Positions 8,468-16,239 of a DNA stretch of 64,000 nucleotides are shown one piece after another. The notes under the pieces are model-generated. The model ran no database searches, had not been told where the DNA came from, and saw only the letters and a program-made list of their open reading frames with translations. The position numbers and the translations under genes are program-made. Where the stretch lies: positions 24,547-88,546 of the forward strand of contig JANQHE010000076.1 of assembly GCA_028282785.1 (NCBI GenBank), in the 5' to 3' direction. How positions within the stretch are numbered: position 1 is the stretch's first letter; each line of letters opens with the position of its first letter. The stretch is from Bacteroidales bacterium (GTDB lineage Bacteria > Bacteroidota > Bacteroidia > Bacteroidales > UBA12077).

Positions 8468-9400
8468 TTATAATCCAAAATATGATAGCACAATTGCAAT
8501 AATGGCCAAAAGGTTCATCCAAACCAGGAAATACCTAATAGCTTGTTTGATTTTTACTCTTGGATTAGTATTTCTGATCAGAGTAAGCAACAGTACCACA
8601 AATAATATTTTTAATATTGACCAGAGAATATTGATTCCTTCAAAGTTTAATCCTTTCCAAAGCAATCCAATTAAAAATGCCGGAAGGATAAAAAACATGA
8701 TATATTTAGCCAGTTTAATCATGGCGTAAGGCGTTCCTGAATATTCAATCATAATACCGTCTGCAATTTCGGTTTCTGCTTCGGGAGCGTCGAAAGGAAC
8801 AAGAGCTAACTTTGCCTGGATACAGAAAACAAATACTATGAACAATATTACTCCAGAGATGCTTCCTGCAAATGCGCCGTTTAACGATTGAATAGAAATG
8901 ATTTCACTAAAACTGATCGTCATTCCTGCCTTTTGTATAATTCCTGCCAGAACCAGTAAGAAAGTAAGTTCATAGCTTAAAATCAATTTCATTTCCCTTG
9001 ACCCACCAATAGCAGCTAAAGGGTTGCCCGAAGCTAGTGCCCCAATTATATAGGTTAATGATGGTATGGTTAATAAATAGAAAATTACTATAATATCACC
9101 TTTAAACCCGGTTTCTATTCCTAGTAATGGCAGTAAAATAAAAACTCCTGCTATGGCGGCTCCAAAAACTGCAAATATTGGAGCTGAAAGAAATACACCT
9201 TTCGAGCCGTGTTTAGGTAAAATAGTTTCTTTTACTAATAATAATTTAAAGAAATCATAAAACGGCTGAAGCACTGGAGGCCCTTTTCTAAATTGAACCC
9301 AGGCGGTTACTTTTCTATCATACCATGATAATAAAGCTCCTATAACTGCTGCAAAAAGCAGTCCCGGATATATTAAAAAATAAAATAGTTGTTCTGCCAT
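8468..9400 (-). CDS. NuoH/MbhM-like membrane anchor subunit
   Basis: A 310-residue protein with about eight transmembrane helices and NuoH-family motifs: WYDRKVTAWVQFRKGPPVLQ near residue 27, the acidic loop LVPFDAPEAETEIADGIMIE near residue 200, and GTPYAMIKLAKY. In complex I and group 4 hydrogenases this subunit joins the hydrogenase arm to the pumping arm, next to the site where redox energy is passed to the membrane. It follows the polyferredoxin gene by seven bases. Confidence 0.92.
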   Translation of the reverse strand: MAEQLFYFLIYPGLLFAAVIGALLSWYDRKVTAWVQFRKGPPVLQPFYDFFKLLLVKETILPKHGSKGVFLSAPIFAVFGAAIAGVFILLPLLGIETGFKGDIIVIFYLLTIPSLTYIIGALASGNPLAAIGGSREMKLILSYELTFLLVLAGIIQKAGMTISFSEIISIQSLNGAFAGSISGVILFIVFVFCIQAKLALVPFDAPEAETEIADGIMIEYSGTPYAMIKLAKYIMFFILPAFLIGLLWKGLNFEGINILWSILKILFVVLLLTLIRNTNPRVKIKQAIRYFLVWMNLLAIIAIVLSYFGL

Positions 9401-9407
9401 AATAAAA

Positions 9408-9905
9408 TTACTGTTTATCAGTATTCCAAATATTTTCTTTAACTAAAATTTGATCATTTAATTTGTAAATGTTTTGTTCCGGATTTTCATCCATATCAAC
9501 CAGTTCAACTGAACCAACCGGGCAAGCTTTAATAAATTCTCTTAATTCATGTTCATCAGACAAATCAAAAAATAGATCTTTCTTTCGGTGATGATCAAAG
9601 AAATCACTCATCATGGTTCCGAATGGACAAATAGCAACACAAGATTTGCATGAAATGCATAAATTGGTATATCTTTCGATCATACCATTGTCATCTTTTT
9701 CCAATGCTTCTGCCGGACATACGGTGATACAAGGAGCATCCTCACATTTACGGCAAGTAAACTGAAATACAGCCAACTCCCGAATTGATTTTAAGCCAGT
9801 AGTACCTGTTAAATGACTAAAAAATCCTTCAGGCGGTGTTTCATCACAACTCTGATTACCACACTCACGGAATTTGCTTAGGTTTATTAATAGTTTTTTG
9901 TCCAT
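9408..9905 (-). CDS. 4Fe-4S polyferredoxin, HydN/HycB/CooF-like
   Basis: A 165-residue protein with Cys15 and Cys20, then CxxCxxxxCxxxCP at residues 51-63, CxxCxxCxxxCP at residues 83-93, and one more CP near residue 127. The pattern is that of HycB/CooF electron-transfer proteins with several [4Fe-4S] clusters. It lies between the gamma subunit and NuoH-like genes, so it probably wires the NAD(P)H module (9909-11730) to the membrane hydrogenase. It could instead take electrons from soluble ferredoxin. Confidence 0.85.
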   Translation of the reverse strand: MDKKLLINLSKFRECGNQSCDETPPEGFFSHLTGTTGLKSIRELAVFQFTCRKCEDAPCITVCPAEALEKDDNGMIERYTNLCISCKSCVAICPFGTMMSDFFDHHRKKDLFFDLSDEHELREFIKACPVGSVELVDMDENPEQNIYKLNDQILVKENIWNTDKQ

Positions 9906-9908
9906 ATC

Positions 9909-10733
9909 TTAACTCCAGATATCTGGTTGATCTTTAATTTCATCATATGTAAATACAGGGCCTTCCTTACAAACAAAATATTTACCCATCATACAGTGCC
10001 CGCATTTCCCAAGGCCACATGACATGTTCTTCTCCATTGATAAGTAAATACCGTTTTCAGGATACCCCATTTCCAGAAATTTCATTGTTCCGAATTTCAT
10101 CATGATCGGAGGGCCGCAACAAACTGCAACCGAGTTTTTAATATCAACCTTAACCTGATCTAGCAATACAGTTGCAACACCCACAGATTCGGACCAGGAT
10201 TCATTTGGTTCATCTACAGTTCTTAAGACTTCGAATTTCGGTGTATTTCTAAGTTCATCAACATAAGGTTTGTAAATACACTCATCGGGAGTTTTAGAAC
10301 CATAACATAAAGTAACTTTCCTTAATTTATCAGAAATGGCTGCCAAATTGTATAGTAAAGACCTGATAGGGGCAAAGCCACAACCTCCACCAAGAATGAG
10401 TACTTCTTTATCGTAGAATTTTTCAACCGGATAACCACGCCCAAATGGTCCTCTAATACCAAGAGTTTCACCAGGTTTCATATTGTGTAAATATTCGGTA
10501 ACATAACCGGTTTTCATCACAGTAACCTCAATTTTCTTGGTTTCAAGGGGAGAAGAAGAAGGTGTAAAAGGTGCTTCTCCTATACCATCAACAGTAAGTT
10601 CAATAAATTCGCCGGTTTTAAAAGAAAAATCTTCTTCAGGTTCCATTATAAATGTCTTGATTGTTGGTGATTCGGAAATAACATCCAACAATTTAGCCCT
10701 TATAGGTTTGTATATGTTCTTTGTTTCAGCCAT
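9909..10733 (-). CDS. FAD/NAD(P)-binding, 2Fe-2S oxidoreductase, sulfhydrogenase gamma / AsrB / PyrK-like
   Basis: A 274-residue ferredoxin-NADP reductase-type protein. The FAD barrel spans about residues 8-100 (GEFIELTVDG, IRGPFGRGYP). A nucleotide-binding half follows (LILGGGCGFAPIRSLLY near 112-128; CCGPPIMMKF near 205). A C-terminal 2Fe-2S cluster is supplied by CGLGKCGHCMMGKYFVC near 236-253. Sulfhydrogenase gamma subunits and AsrB use this layout to exchange electrons with NAD(P)H. The gene overlaps nothing and is three bases from the polyferredoxin. In this operon it gives a membrane [NiFe] hydrogenase its own pyridine-nucleotide module. Cofactor preference (NADH or NADPH) cannot be read with confidence. 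Confidence 0.88.
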   Translation of the reverse strand: MAETKNIYKPIRAKLLDVISESPTIKTFIMEPEEDFSFKTGEFIELTVDGIGEAPFTPSSSPLETKKIEVTVMKTGYVTEYLHNMKPGETLGIRGPFGRGYPVEKFYDKEVLILGGGCGFAPIRSLLYNLAAISDKLRKVTLCYGSKTPDECIYKPYVDELRNTPKFEVLRTVDEPNESWSESVGVATVLLDQVKVDIKNSVAVCCGPPIMMKFGTMKFLEMGYPENGIYLSMEKNMSCGLGKCGHCMMGKYFVCKEGPVFTYDEIKDQPDIWS

Positions 10734-10734
10734 T

Positions 10735-11730
10735 TTAAGCTAATTCTCTGAATAATTCGTTTTTATTTATTTTTCCAATACATGCTTCGATACATCTTCC
10801 GCAACCTGTGCAAACCAGAGATTTAAATTTTTGTGGTTTCCAAACATATTTGCAGAAGTATCTGTTTTTAAATCTTTTTGGAAGTTCCCCCAATGCATCT
10901 TCTCCGCCGGCAACTCTTTCAAAACCAGGATATTGACAAGCGTCTAATTGGCGTACTTTCTCGAAATTTGGTTTGTCGATTAACAAGAAACATGTGCATG
11001 TAGGACAAATTGTCGCGCAAGCACCGCATGAAACGCAGTTAGAAGAATATTTGATCCAGGTTTTGTTATCGGCCTGATCAACTATTTTTCCAGTTTTTTT
11101 ATAATCTGGTAAGCCTGTATTATTTGCGATTATTTCGTTCTCAATTTTATGTTGCTTTAATTCAATATCTTTAACTTCTGATTCCGTAGAATTTGAAATA
11201 TTTGCAATATTTTGTAATTCGCTGATGAGTTTTTCTCCTTTCTCAGATAATATTTCTAAATGGATTTTTTTATCCATTTGTGCCAGAGAAATATCAGCAT
11301 TTTCTTTAGAGAATGGCTTAACTCCATATGTCATGCAATGACAATGCTCTAAGGTTTCAAAACAAGAAGATGAAATTAAAATGGTATTTTCTCTTCGTGC
11401 CTGATATGCATAATCAATGTAGTCTTTATCCAAGTATATTTCATCCAGGATATTTAATCCATGAATATCGCAATTAGGTGTTCCAATAATTATTCTTTTA
11501 CTATCGGGCGTTTCTGATGTTAAGTTTTCTTTGATTGGTAAAAAGAAAGTTTTTAAAGGCGTAGTTGGTTTTGGAACATTATAAATGATTTCCTGAATAT
11601 TTTCATTTTGAATGAGTTCGTAATCTATGGATTCACCTGTTTTTAATGGAGCATAAATTAAATAATCTCCAAATAGCTGTTCTAATGCGCTATTCCAGTC
11701 TGAATTTAATAATGAATAATAATTTTTCAT
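10735..11730 (-). CDS. 4Fe-4S dicluster protein, sulfhydrogenase beta / AsrA-like
   Basis: I prefer the ATG at 11730 (MKNYYSLLNS, 331 residues). A GTG at 11748 would add six residues but would put the operator-like site 11734-11749 wholly inside the gene. The N-terminal two thirds resemble AsrA and sulfhydrogenase beta subunits (GTPNCDIHGLNILDEIY, CHCMTYG). The C-terminus holds CVSCGACATICPTCTCF and CTGCGRCIEACIG, ligands for two [4Fe-4S] clusters. It is the first gene of the operon and partners the gamma subunit just downstream, forming the FeS half of the NAD(P)H module. Confidence 0.85.
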   Translation of the reverse strand: MKNYYSLLNSDWNSALEQLFGDYLIYAPLKTGESIDYELIQNENIQEIIYNVPKPTTPLKTFFLPIKENLTSETPDSKRIIIGTPNCDIHGLNILDEIYLDKDYIDYAYQARRENTILISSSCFETLEHCHCMTYGVKPFSKENADISLAQMDKKIHLEILSEKGEKLISELQNIANISNSTESEVKDIELKQHKIENEIIANNTGLPDYKKTGKIVDQADNKTWIKYSSNCVSCGACATICPTCTCFLLIDKPNFEKVRQLDACQYPGFERVAGGEDALGELPKRFKNRYFCKYVWKPQKFKSLVCTGCGRCIEACIGKINKNELFRELA

Positions 11731-11733
11731 ATC

Positions 11734-11749
11734 TGTGACATCGTTCACA
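11734..11749. promoter_or_regulatory. Rex- or CRP-like operator TGTGA-N6-TCACA at the start of the [NiFe] operon
   Basis: TGTGACATCGTTCACA has perfect 5-base arms with a 6-base spacer, matching the core of the Rex consensus TTGTGAAnnnnTTCACAA. The site overlaps the alternative GTG start of the beta subunit and lies about 10-25 bases after the likely transcription start. A second copy of the same pattern covers the start codon of rex, 171 bases away. CRP/FNR-family regulators use the same arm spacing, so the binding protein is inferred. Confidence 0.6.
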
Positions 11750-11919
11750 TATAAATTTATAAGTACAAATTTCGCATTGTCAAGCTTTTTGTAAAAAACA
11801 TGTTATAAAACATATTGGTAAATATGTTAATATACTAAAAATCAACATATAATAAATAAAATTTTATTTTTCAAAAAACTTGCATAACTTGCAAAAAAGA
11901 TTATATAAAATAATTTTAA
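11750..11919. promoter_or_regulatory. Divergent promoter region between the [NiFe] hydrogenase operon and rex
   Basis: On the minus strand GAAATTTG at 11774-11767 is one base from the Bacteroidota -7 consensus TAnnTTTG and would start the hydrogenase transcript near 11760. Inside the region are ATGTT-ATAA-AACAT (about 11799-11812) and 7-base arms ATATGTT/AACATAT further right, both symmetric. For rex the plus-strand promoter is less clear. No gene fits in the region. Confidence 0.45.
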
Positions 11920-11935
11920 TGTGAAACAAGTCACA
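11920..11935. promoter_or_regulatory. Rex- or CRP-like operator over the rex start codon
   Basis: TGTGAAACAAGTCACA is a perfect 5+6+5 inverted repeat and matches the inner 16 bases of the classical Rex operator at most positions. It covers the GTG start of rex, which is what autoregulation would look like. Because it is also coding sequence, chance cannot be ruled out, but the twin site at 11734-11749 argues against it. Confidence 0.55.
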
Positions 11936-12553
11936 AAACATGTTATTCGGAATGATTTAAAAAGATTATTTACGTATCGTTTATGTTTAATTGGTTTTAA
12001 GCGAAAGGGATTTGATCGTTTGTACTCCTATACCCTTGGCGAAGAGGCTGGCGTAAGTGCTGATCAGGTTAGAAAGGATTTTTCTAATTATAAAATTACC
12101 GGTAATAAAAAAGGTGGGTATAACATTGATGAATTGTTAAGAGCAATTGATGAAGTAATAAAACATCAGGATGATCAGTATATGATCTTGGTGGGAATGG
12201 GAAATATTGGTAGAGCTTTAGTGCAATATAAAACATTTAAACTGCGGAAAATGATTATTGTTGCTTCATTTGATATTGATCCGGCAAAACAATCAAAACG
12301 TTGGAATGTGCCTGTTTTACCATTAGAAATGATGGATGATATAATCAAAAAGTTTCATGTCAAAGTAGCTATTTTAGCTGTACCTGCAATTTCAGCTCAA
12401 GATGTTGCTAATCGATTATATGATTTGGGGATAAAAGGGATATTAAATTTTGCACCTGTAATTTTGAAAACACCCGAAGATATAATTGTTAATAATATAA
12501 ATCTCTGCGATGAGCTTGAAAGTGTAATTTATTACACTCAAAAAGTTATATGA
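11921..12553 (+). CDS. rex: Redox-sensing transcriptional repressor Rex
   Basis: A 210-residue protein with the Rex layout. An N-terminal winged helix (about 10-75) contains SADQVRKDFSNY, the recognition helix motif. A Rossmann domain (about 80-210) contains the dinucleotide motif VGMGNIGRAL near residue 92. Rex binds DNA when NADH/NAD+ is low and releases it when NADH rises, which suits control of H2-evolving enzymes. GTG is the only start that leaves the winged helix intact. It is divergent from the [NiFe] operon and 54 bases upstream of hypF. A second Rex lies at 49924-50550; the two are clearly different in sequence. Confidence 0.93.
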   Translation: MKQVTKHVIRNDLKRLFTYRLCLIGFKRKGFDRLYSYTLGEEAGVSADQVRKDFSNYKITGNKKGGYNIDELLRAIDEVIKHQDDQYMILVGMGNIGRALVQYKTFKLRKMIIVASFDIDPAKQSKRWNVPVLPLEMMDDIIKKFHVKVAILAVPAISAQDVANRLYDLGIKGILNFAPVILKTPEDIIVNNINLCDELESVIYYTQKVI

Positions 12554-12607
12554 TTATATAAGATTTAAAATTAAACACCCTTTGTTATAAAAAAGTCTGT
12601 TTCCATA

Positions 12608-14836
12608 TTGGTTGAAGGGCTTATTCAAGGTGTTGGATTTAGGCCTTTTGTTTACAGGTTAGCTAAAAAGCACCATTTAAGTGGTAATGTAGCTAATCGA
12701 ACAGACGGGGTTGTTTTAAATCTATACGGTGATGAAAAAAAAATAGATGTATTTACAAAGGAAATTGAATTGTTAGCACCACCTGCAGTAGAAATAAAAA
12801 ATATACATAAAACTTTTATTGATGATTTTTTTTCGGATGATTTTTACATATTACCCAGCAAGTCTATAGATGATCATATCACTGAAATAAGCCCCGATAT
12901 TGCAGTTTGCGATGATTGTTTAAATGATATGAAAAATCAGCAACATCGGTTAAGCTATCCGTTTATTAATTGTACCAACTGTGGGCCAAGGTTTTCAATT
13001 ATTAAAGCTCTTCCTTATGATAGGTCTAAAACTACCATGGATAAGTTTGAAATGTGCCCAATATGTAATTCTGAATATTATGATGTGGACGATAGGCGGT
13101 TTCATGCTCAACCTGTTGCATGCAATAATTGTGGCCCAGAGTATAAAGTGGATAATCATTCGGGCTTCAATTTAATATTAGATAAGCTTACAGAAACAAT
13201 AGATAATGGTGGAGTAGTTGCAGTTAAAGGACTTGGCGGTTATAACCTGATATGTGATGCAGCTAATGAAAGAGCAGTAATTGAGCTCAGGGAAATTAAA
13301 GGCCGGGATGCAAAACCGTTTGCAGTTATGTTTCCTGATTTAGAAACAGTACAGACTTATTGTTACCTAAGTAAAGCAGAAAAAGAAATCCTTGAATCAT
13401 GGAGAAAACCAATTGTTTTATTAAAAGAAAAAAAGCAATTAGCTAGGCAAATTAATTCAGGATTACCAAGTATTGGTGCCATACTACCTTATTTACCTTT
13501 CCACTATTTACTATTCGAAAAACTTAAATCAAAAGCAATAGTTTATACCAGCGCAAATATTTCCGGAGAACCAATTATTTGGAATGATAAAAAAGCTTCA
13601 TTAATTCTGGAAAATAATGTAGCCACTTTTGTAAACCATAATCGGGATATAGAAAATCCAATTGATGATTCTGTTGTTAAAGTTGTAAATGATAAAAATC
13701 AAATAATTCGAAGAGCACGAGGATATGTTCCAAATCCAATTGCAATACGTAAAAATGTTGAGGGAGTATTTGCGGCAGGTGCCGAATTAAAAAACTGTTT
13801 TTGTATCGGTAAAGGTAAAAATGCAATATTAAGCCAACATGCAGGAGATCTAAAGAACCTAGAAACATATAATTTCTATAAAAGTACGGTTACTAATTTT
13901 TTTGATTTATATAGATTCAAAATAAAAGTTGTTGCGTGTGATTTGCATCCAGACTATCTATCAACCCAATTTTCTGAAGATTTGGTTAAAGGTAATTTGA
14001 ATGGAAATCGTGTCCCAATAATTAAGGTTCAACACCATCATGCTCATATTGTTTCTTGCATGGCAGAAAGTCAAATTGAGGATAAAGTTATTGGAGTTAG
14101 CTTCGACGGTACAGGTCATGGTTCGGATGGAAATATTTGGGGAGGAGAATTTCTGGTTTGTGATTCAAGATCATTTGAACGCTTTGCTCATTTTGAATAT
14201 GTAAAAATGCCGGGTGGTGATTTGGCTGCGGAAGAACCATGGCGTATGGCTTTATCATATCTAAGCAAATATTCAATTGTTGCAAGAAATAAACTCGATT
14301 GTTTTGCAAAAATTGACAGTACAAAACTGGAATTGGTAGGAAAAATGATTGAAAGTTCTATTAATTCTTCTTTAACCTCAAGCGCAGGAAGGTTATTTGA
14401 TGCAGTTGCTTGCTTATTAAACTTATGTTCGGAAAATTCTTTCGATGCTGAAGGGCCAATGCGTTTAGAGTCAATAATTGATGAATCGGAAAAAAGACAT
14501 TATCCATTTACTTTTAATGAAGGGATTATAAGCTTTGAAGAGACAATAAATCGGATTCTGGGTGACTTAAATAAGGTTTCTATCCCCAGGATATCTGCGA
14601 AATTTCACAACACAATGGTTAATGTAATATGTGAAGTGATTAATAAAATGAGAAAAGAAACAGGAATAAATAAAGTTGTATTATCCGGTGGTGTTTTTCA
14701 AAACAAGTACCTGTTAGAAAATACTATATATAGATTAAAAGAAAACAAGTTTGAAACCTATACTAACCACTTAGTACCCCCAAATGATGGCGGGATTGCT
14801 TTAGGACAATTATTAATAGCATCAAATTATATGTAA
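12608..14836 (+). CDS. hypF: [NiFe] hydrogenase maturation carbamoyltransferase HypF
   Basis: A 742-residue protein that makes the CN ligands of the NiFe centre from carbamoyl phosphate, with HypE. Domains in order: acylphosphatase (GLIQGVGFRPFVYR at the N-terminus), two zinc fingers (CDDCLNDM, CTNCGPRFS, CPICNSEY, CNNCGPEY), a YrdC/Sua5 domain, and a Kae1-like domain with VQHHHAHIVSC near residue 475. The start is odd. The only usable in-frame start is TTG at 12608, which trims the first strand of the acylphosphatase domain; the upstream frame stays open to a stop at 12560 and reads family-like residues without ATG, GTG or TTG. A rare start codon or a base error upstream is possible. Confidence 0.93.
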   Translation: MVEGLIQGVGFRPFVYRLAKKHHLSGNVANRTDGVVLNLYGDEKKIDVFTKEIELLAPPAVEIKNIHKTFIDDFFSDDFYILPSKSIDDHITEISPDIAVCDDCLNDMKNQQHRLSYPFINCTNCGPRFSIIKALPYDRSKTTMDKFEMCPICNSEYYDVDDRRFHAQPVACNNCGPEYKVDNHSGFNLILDKLTETIDNGGVVAVKGLGGYNLICDAANERAVIELREIKGRDAKPFAVMFPDLETVQTYCYLSKAEKEILESWRKPIVLLKEKKQLARQINSGLPSIGAILPYLPFHYLLFEKLKSKAIVYTSANISGEPIIWNDKKASLILENNVATFVNHNRDIENPIDDSVVKVVNDKNQIIRRARGYVPNPIAIRKNVEGVFAAGAELKNCFCIGKGKNAILSQHAGDLKNLETYNFYKSTVTNFFDLYRFKIKVVACDLHPDYLSTQFSEDLVKGNLNGNRVPIIKVQHHHAHIVSCMAESQIEDKVIGVSFDGTGHGSDGNIWGGEFLVCDSRSFERFAHFEYVKMPGGDLAAEEPWRMALSYLSKYSIVARNKLDCFAKIDSTKLELVGKMIESSINSSLTSSAGRLFDAVACLLNLCSENSFDAEGPMRLESIIDESEKRHYPFTFNEGIISFEETINRILGDLNKVSIPRISAKFHNTMVNVICEVINKMRKETGINKVVLSGGVFQNKYLLENTIYRLKENKFETYTNHLVPPNDGGIALGQLLIASNYM

Positions 14837-14837
14837 T

Positions 14838-15053
14838 ATGTGTTTAAGTATTCCTGGAAAAGTAATTGAAATAACCGGTGATATTGCGCAAGTATCGGTT
14901 GGTGGAACCATAGTAAAAGTGGGTATGCAAATGGTTGATGATGTTAAAGAAGGCGATTATGTTTTAGTACATGCCGGATTTGCATTGCAAAAAATAAATG
15001 AAAAGGAAGCATTGGAAACTTTAAAGTTGTTTCGGGAAATGAATGAACAATGA
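14838..15053 (+). CDS. hypC: [NiFe] hydrogenase maturation chaperone HypC
   Basis: A 71-residue protein starting MCLSIPGKVIEI, the HypC/HybG signature in which Cys2 carries the Fe(CN)2CO group to the large subunit. It starts one base after the hypF stop. Length and OB-fold pattern are normal. HypC works with HypD, encoded 100 bases downstream. Confidence 0.96.
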   Translation: MCLSIPGKVIEITGDIAQVSVGGTIVKVGMQMVDDVKEGDYVLVHAGFALQKINEKEALETLKLFREMNEQ

Positions 15054-15086
15054 TATTGTCAATAAGCAGTTTGCAGTAAAATAAAC

Positions 15087-15131
15087 CTGTCAGGGTTTGT
15101 GTGTTGATATTGTGAATGAAAAACCTGACAG
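15087..15131. repeat. CTGTCAGG/CCTGACAG inverted repeat between hypC and hypD
   Basis: Arms CTGTCAGGGTTT (15087-15098) and AAAACCTGACAG (15120-15131) pair with one mismatch around a 21-base loop. It occupies the only sizeable gap inside the hyp operon (15054-15153). Similar CCTGACAGG elements are common between Bacteroidota genes. No T-run follows, so it is not an obvious terminator. Confidence 0.55.
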
Positions 15132-15153
15132 CATTTAGAACAGAATTTGGAAT

Positions 15154-16239
15154 ATGAAATTTATTCAAGAATATAGAGACTCTAAAATAGTGCAGGAACT
15201 TTTCGGAAGGATAAAAGAAGTTAGCAAGAAAAGAATTGTTTTGATGGAAGTGTGCGGTGGTCATACAATGGCGATTCATAGGTTTGGTATTCCTTCTTTG
15301 TTACCAAATAACATTAAGCTGATTTCAGGGCCGGGTTGTCCGGTATGTGTCTCAGGAATTGGGTTTATTGATGCGGCTATTGATTTAGCTCAGCAAAAGG
15401 ATATGATCATAACAACCTATGGGGATCTGATCCGAGTTCCAGGTTCAAAAACCAGCCTCGAAAAAGAAAAAGCAAATGGGGCAGATGTTCGAATCATTTA
15501 TTCAACACTTGAAGCTCTTGAAATCGCTAAATTAAATAGTAGTAAAAGGATTGTTTTTTTAGGAATTGGTTTTGAGACAACAGCACCTGGAACAGCAGTG
15601 GCAATTCAAAAAGCATTTGAAGAGAATACTAAAAATTTCTTTGTTCTCAGTGCTCATAAAATTATGCCGCCGGTAATGGAAGCTTTATTAAATGAAGAGG
15701 TGAAAATAGATGGTTTTATTTGTCCGGGTCATGTGAGTACTATTACGGGTTCTCAGATTTATGAATTTATTCCCGAAAAATATAAAATAGCATGTGTTAT
15801 AACCGGGTTTGAACCGATTGATTTGATACAGTCAATTTATATGTTAGCAAAGCAGATTAATGAAAATAATCCTAAAGTCGAAATTCAATATTCTCGTGTT
15901 GTAAAAAGTGAGGGAAACGAGAAGGCACAGGATATAATGAATGAGGTGTTTGAAACCCGACCGGATAATTGGCGGGGTATTGGTGAAATACCGGAAAGTG
16001 GTTTAAAATTAAAGAAGAAGTATAAAAGATTTGATGCGGAAAATGTATTTAATATTCAAATTAGTAATGCAAAAGAGAATGCAGTATGTATTTGTGGCCA
16101 GATTTTAAGAGGGCAGAAAACTCCAAAGGATTGTAAACTTTTTGGAATGGTTTGTTCACCGGATAATCCAATTGGAGCATGCATGGTATCTGGCGAAGGA
16201 GCTTGTCATGCTTTTTATAAATATAGAAACTATGAGTGA
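15154..16239 (+). CDS. hypD: [NiFe] hydrogenase maturation protein HypD
   Basis: A 361-residue iron-sulfur protein that provides the scaffold for assembling Fe(CN)2CO with HypC. Conserved motifs are present: VCGGHTMAIHRFG near residue 33, SGPGCPVCVSG near 60, GFETTAPGTAVA near 135, and the C-terminal cysteine cluster CICGQILRGQKTPKDC with later Cys residues that hold the [4Fe-4S] cluster. The stop overlaps hypE by eight bases. Confidence 0.96.
   Translation: MKFIQEYRDSKIVQELFGRIKEVSKKRIVLMEVCGGHTMAIHRFGIPSLLPNNIKLISGPGCPVCVSGIGFIDAAIDLAQQKDMIITTYGDLIRVPGSKTSLEKEKANGADVRIIYSTLEALEIAKLNSSKRIVFLGIGFETTAPGTAVAIQKAFEENTKNFFVLSAHKIMPPVMEALLNEEVKIDGFICPGHVSTITGSQIYEFIPEKYKIACVITGFEPIDLIQSIYMLAKQINENNPKVEIQYSRVVKSEGNEKAQDIMNEVFETRPDNWRGIGEIPESGLKLKKKYKRFDAENVFNIQISNAKENAVCICGQILRGQKTPKDCKLFGMVCSPDNPIGACMVSGEGACHAFYKYRNYE

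Noticed and set aside
8456..8522. ATG 8522 as the start of the [NiFe] small subunit
   Set aside because: The added residues overlap the NuoH-like coding region in another frame and do not resemble the family; GTG 8456 gives a normal N-terminus.
1..11749. Reading the minus-strand operon as a respiratory complex I (nuo) or as an Mbs-type sulfane reductase
   Set aside because: The NuoD-like subunit keeps both CxxC nickel motifs (CGIC and DPCYCC), which complex I and Mbs lack, and the hyp genes are adjacent.
11799..11850. ATGTT-ATAA-AACAT and ATATGTT/AACATAT as additional Rex operators
   Set aside because: Arm spacing (4 and 15) differs from the 5+6+5 pattern; they are noted only as symmetric elements in the divergent region.
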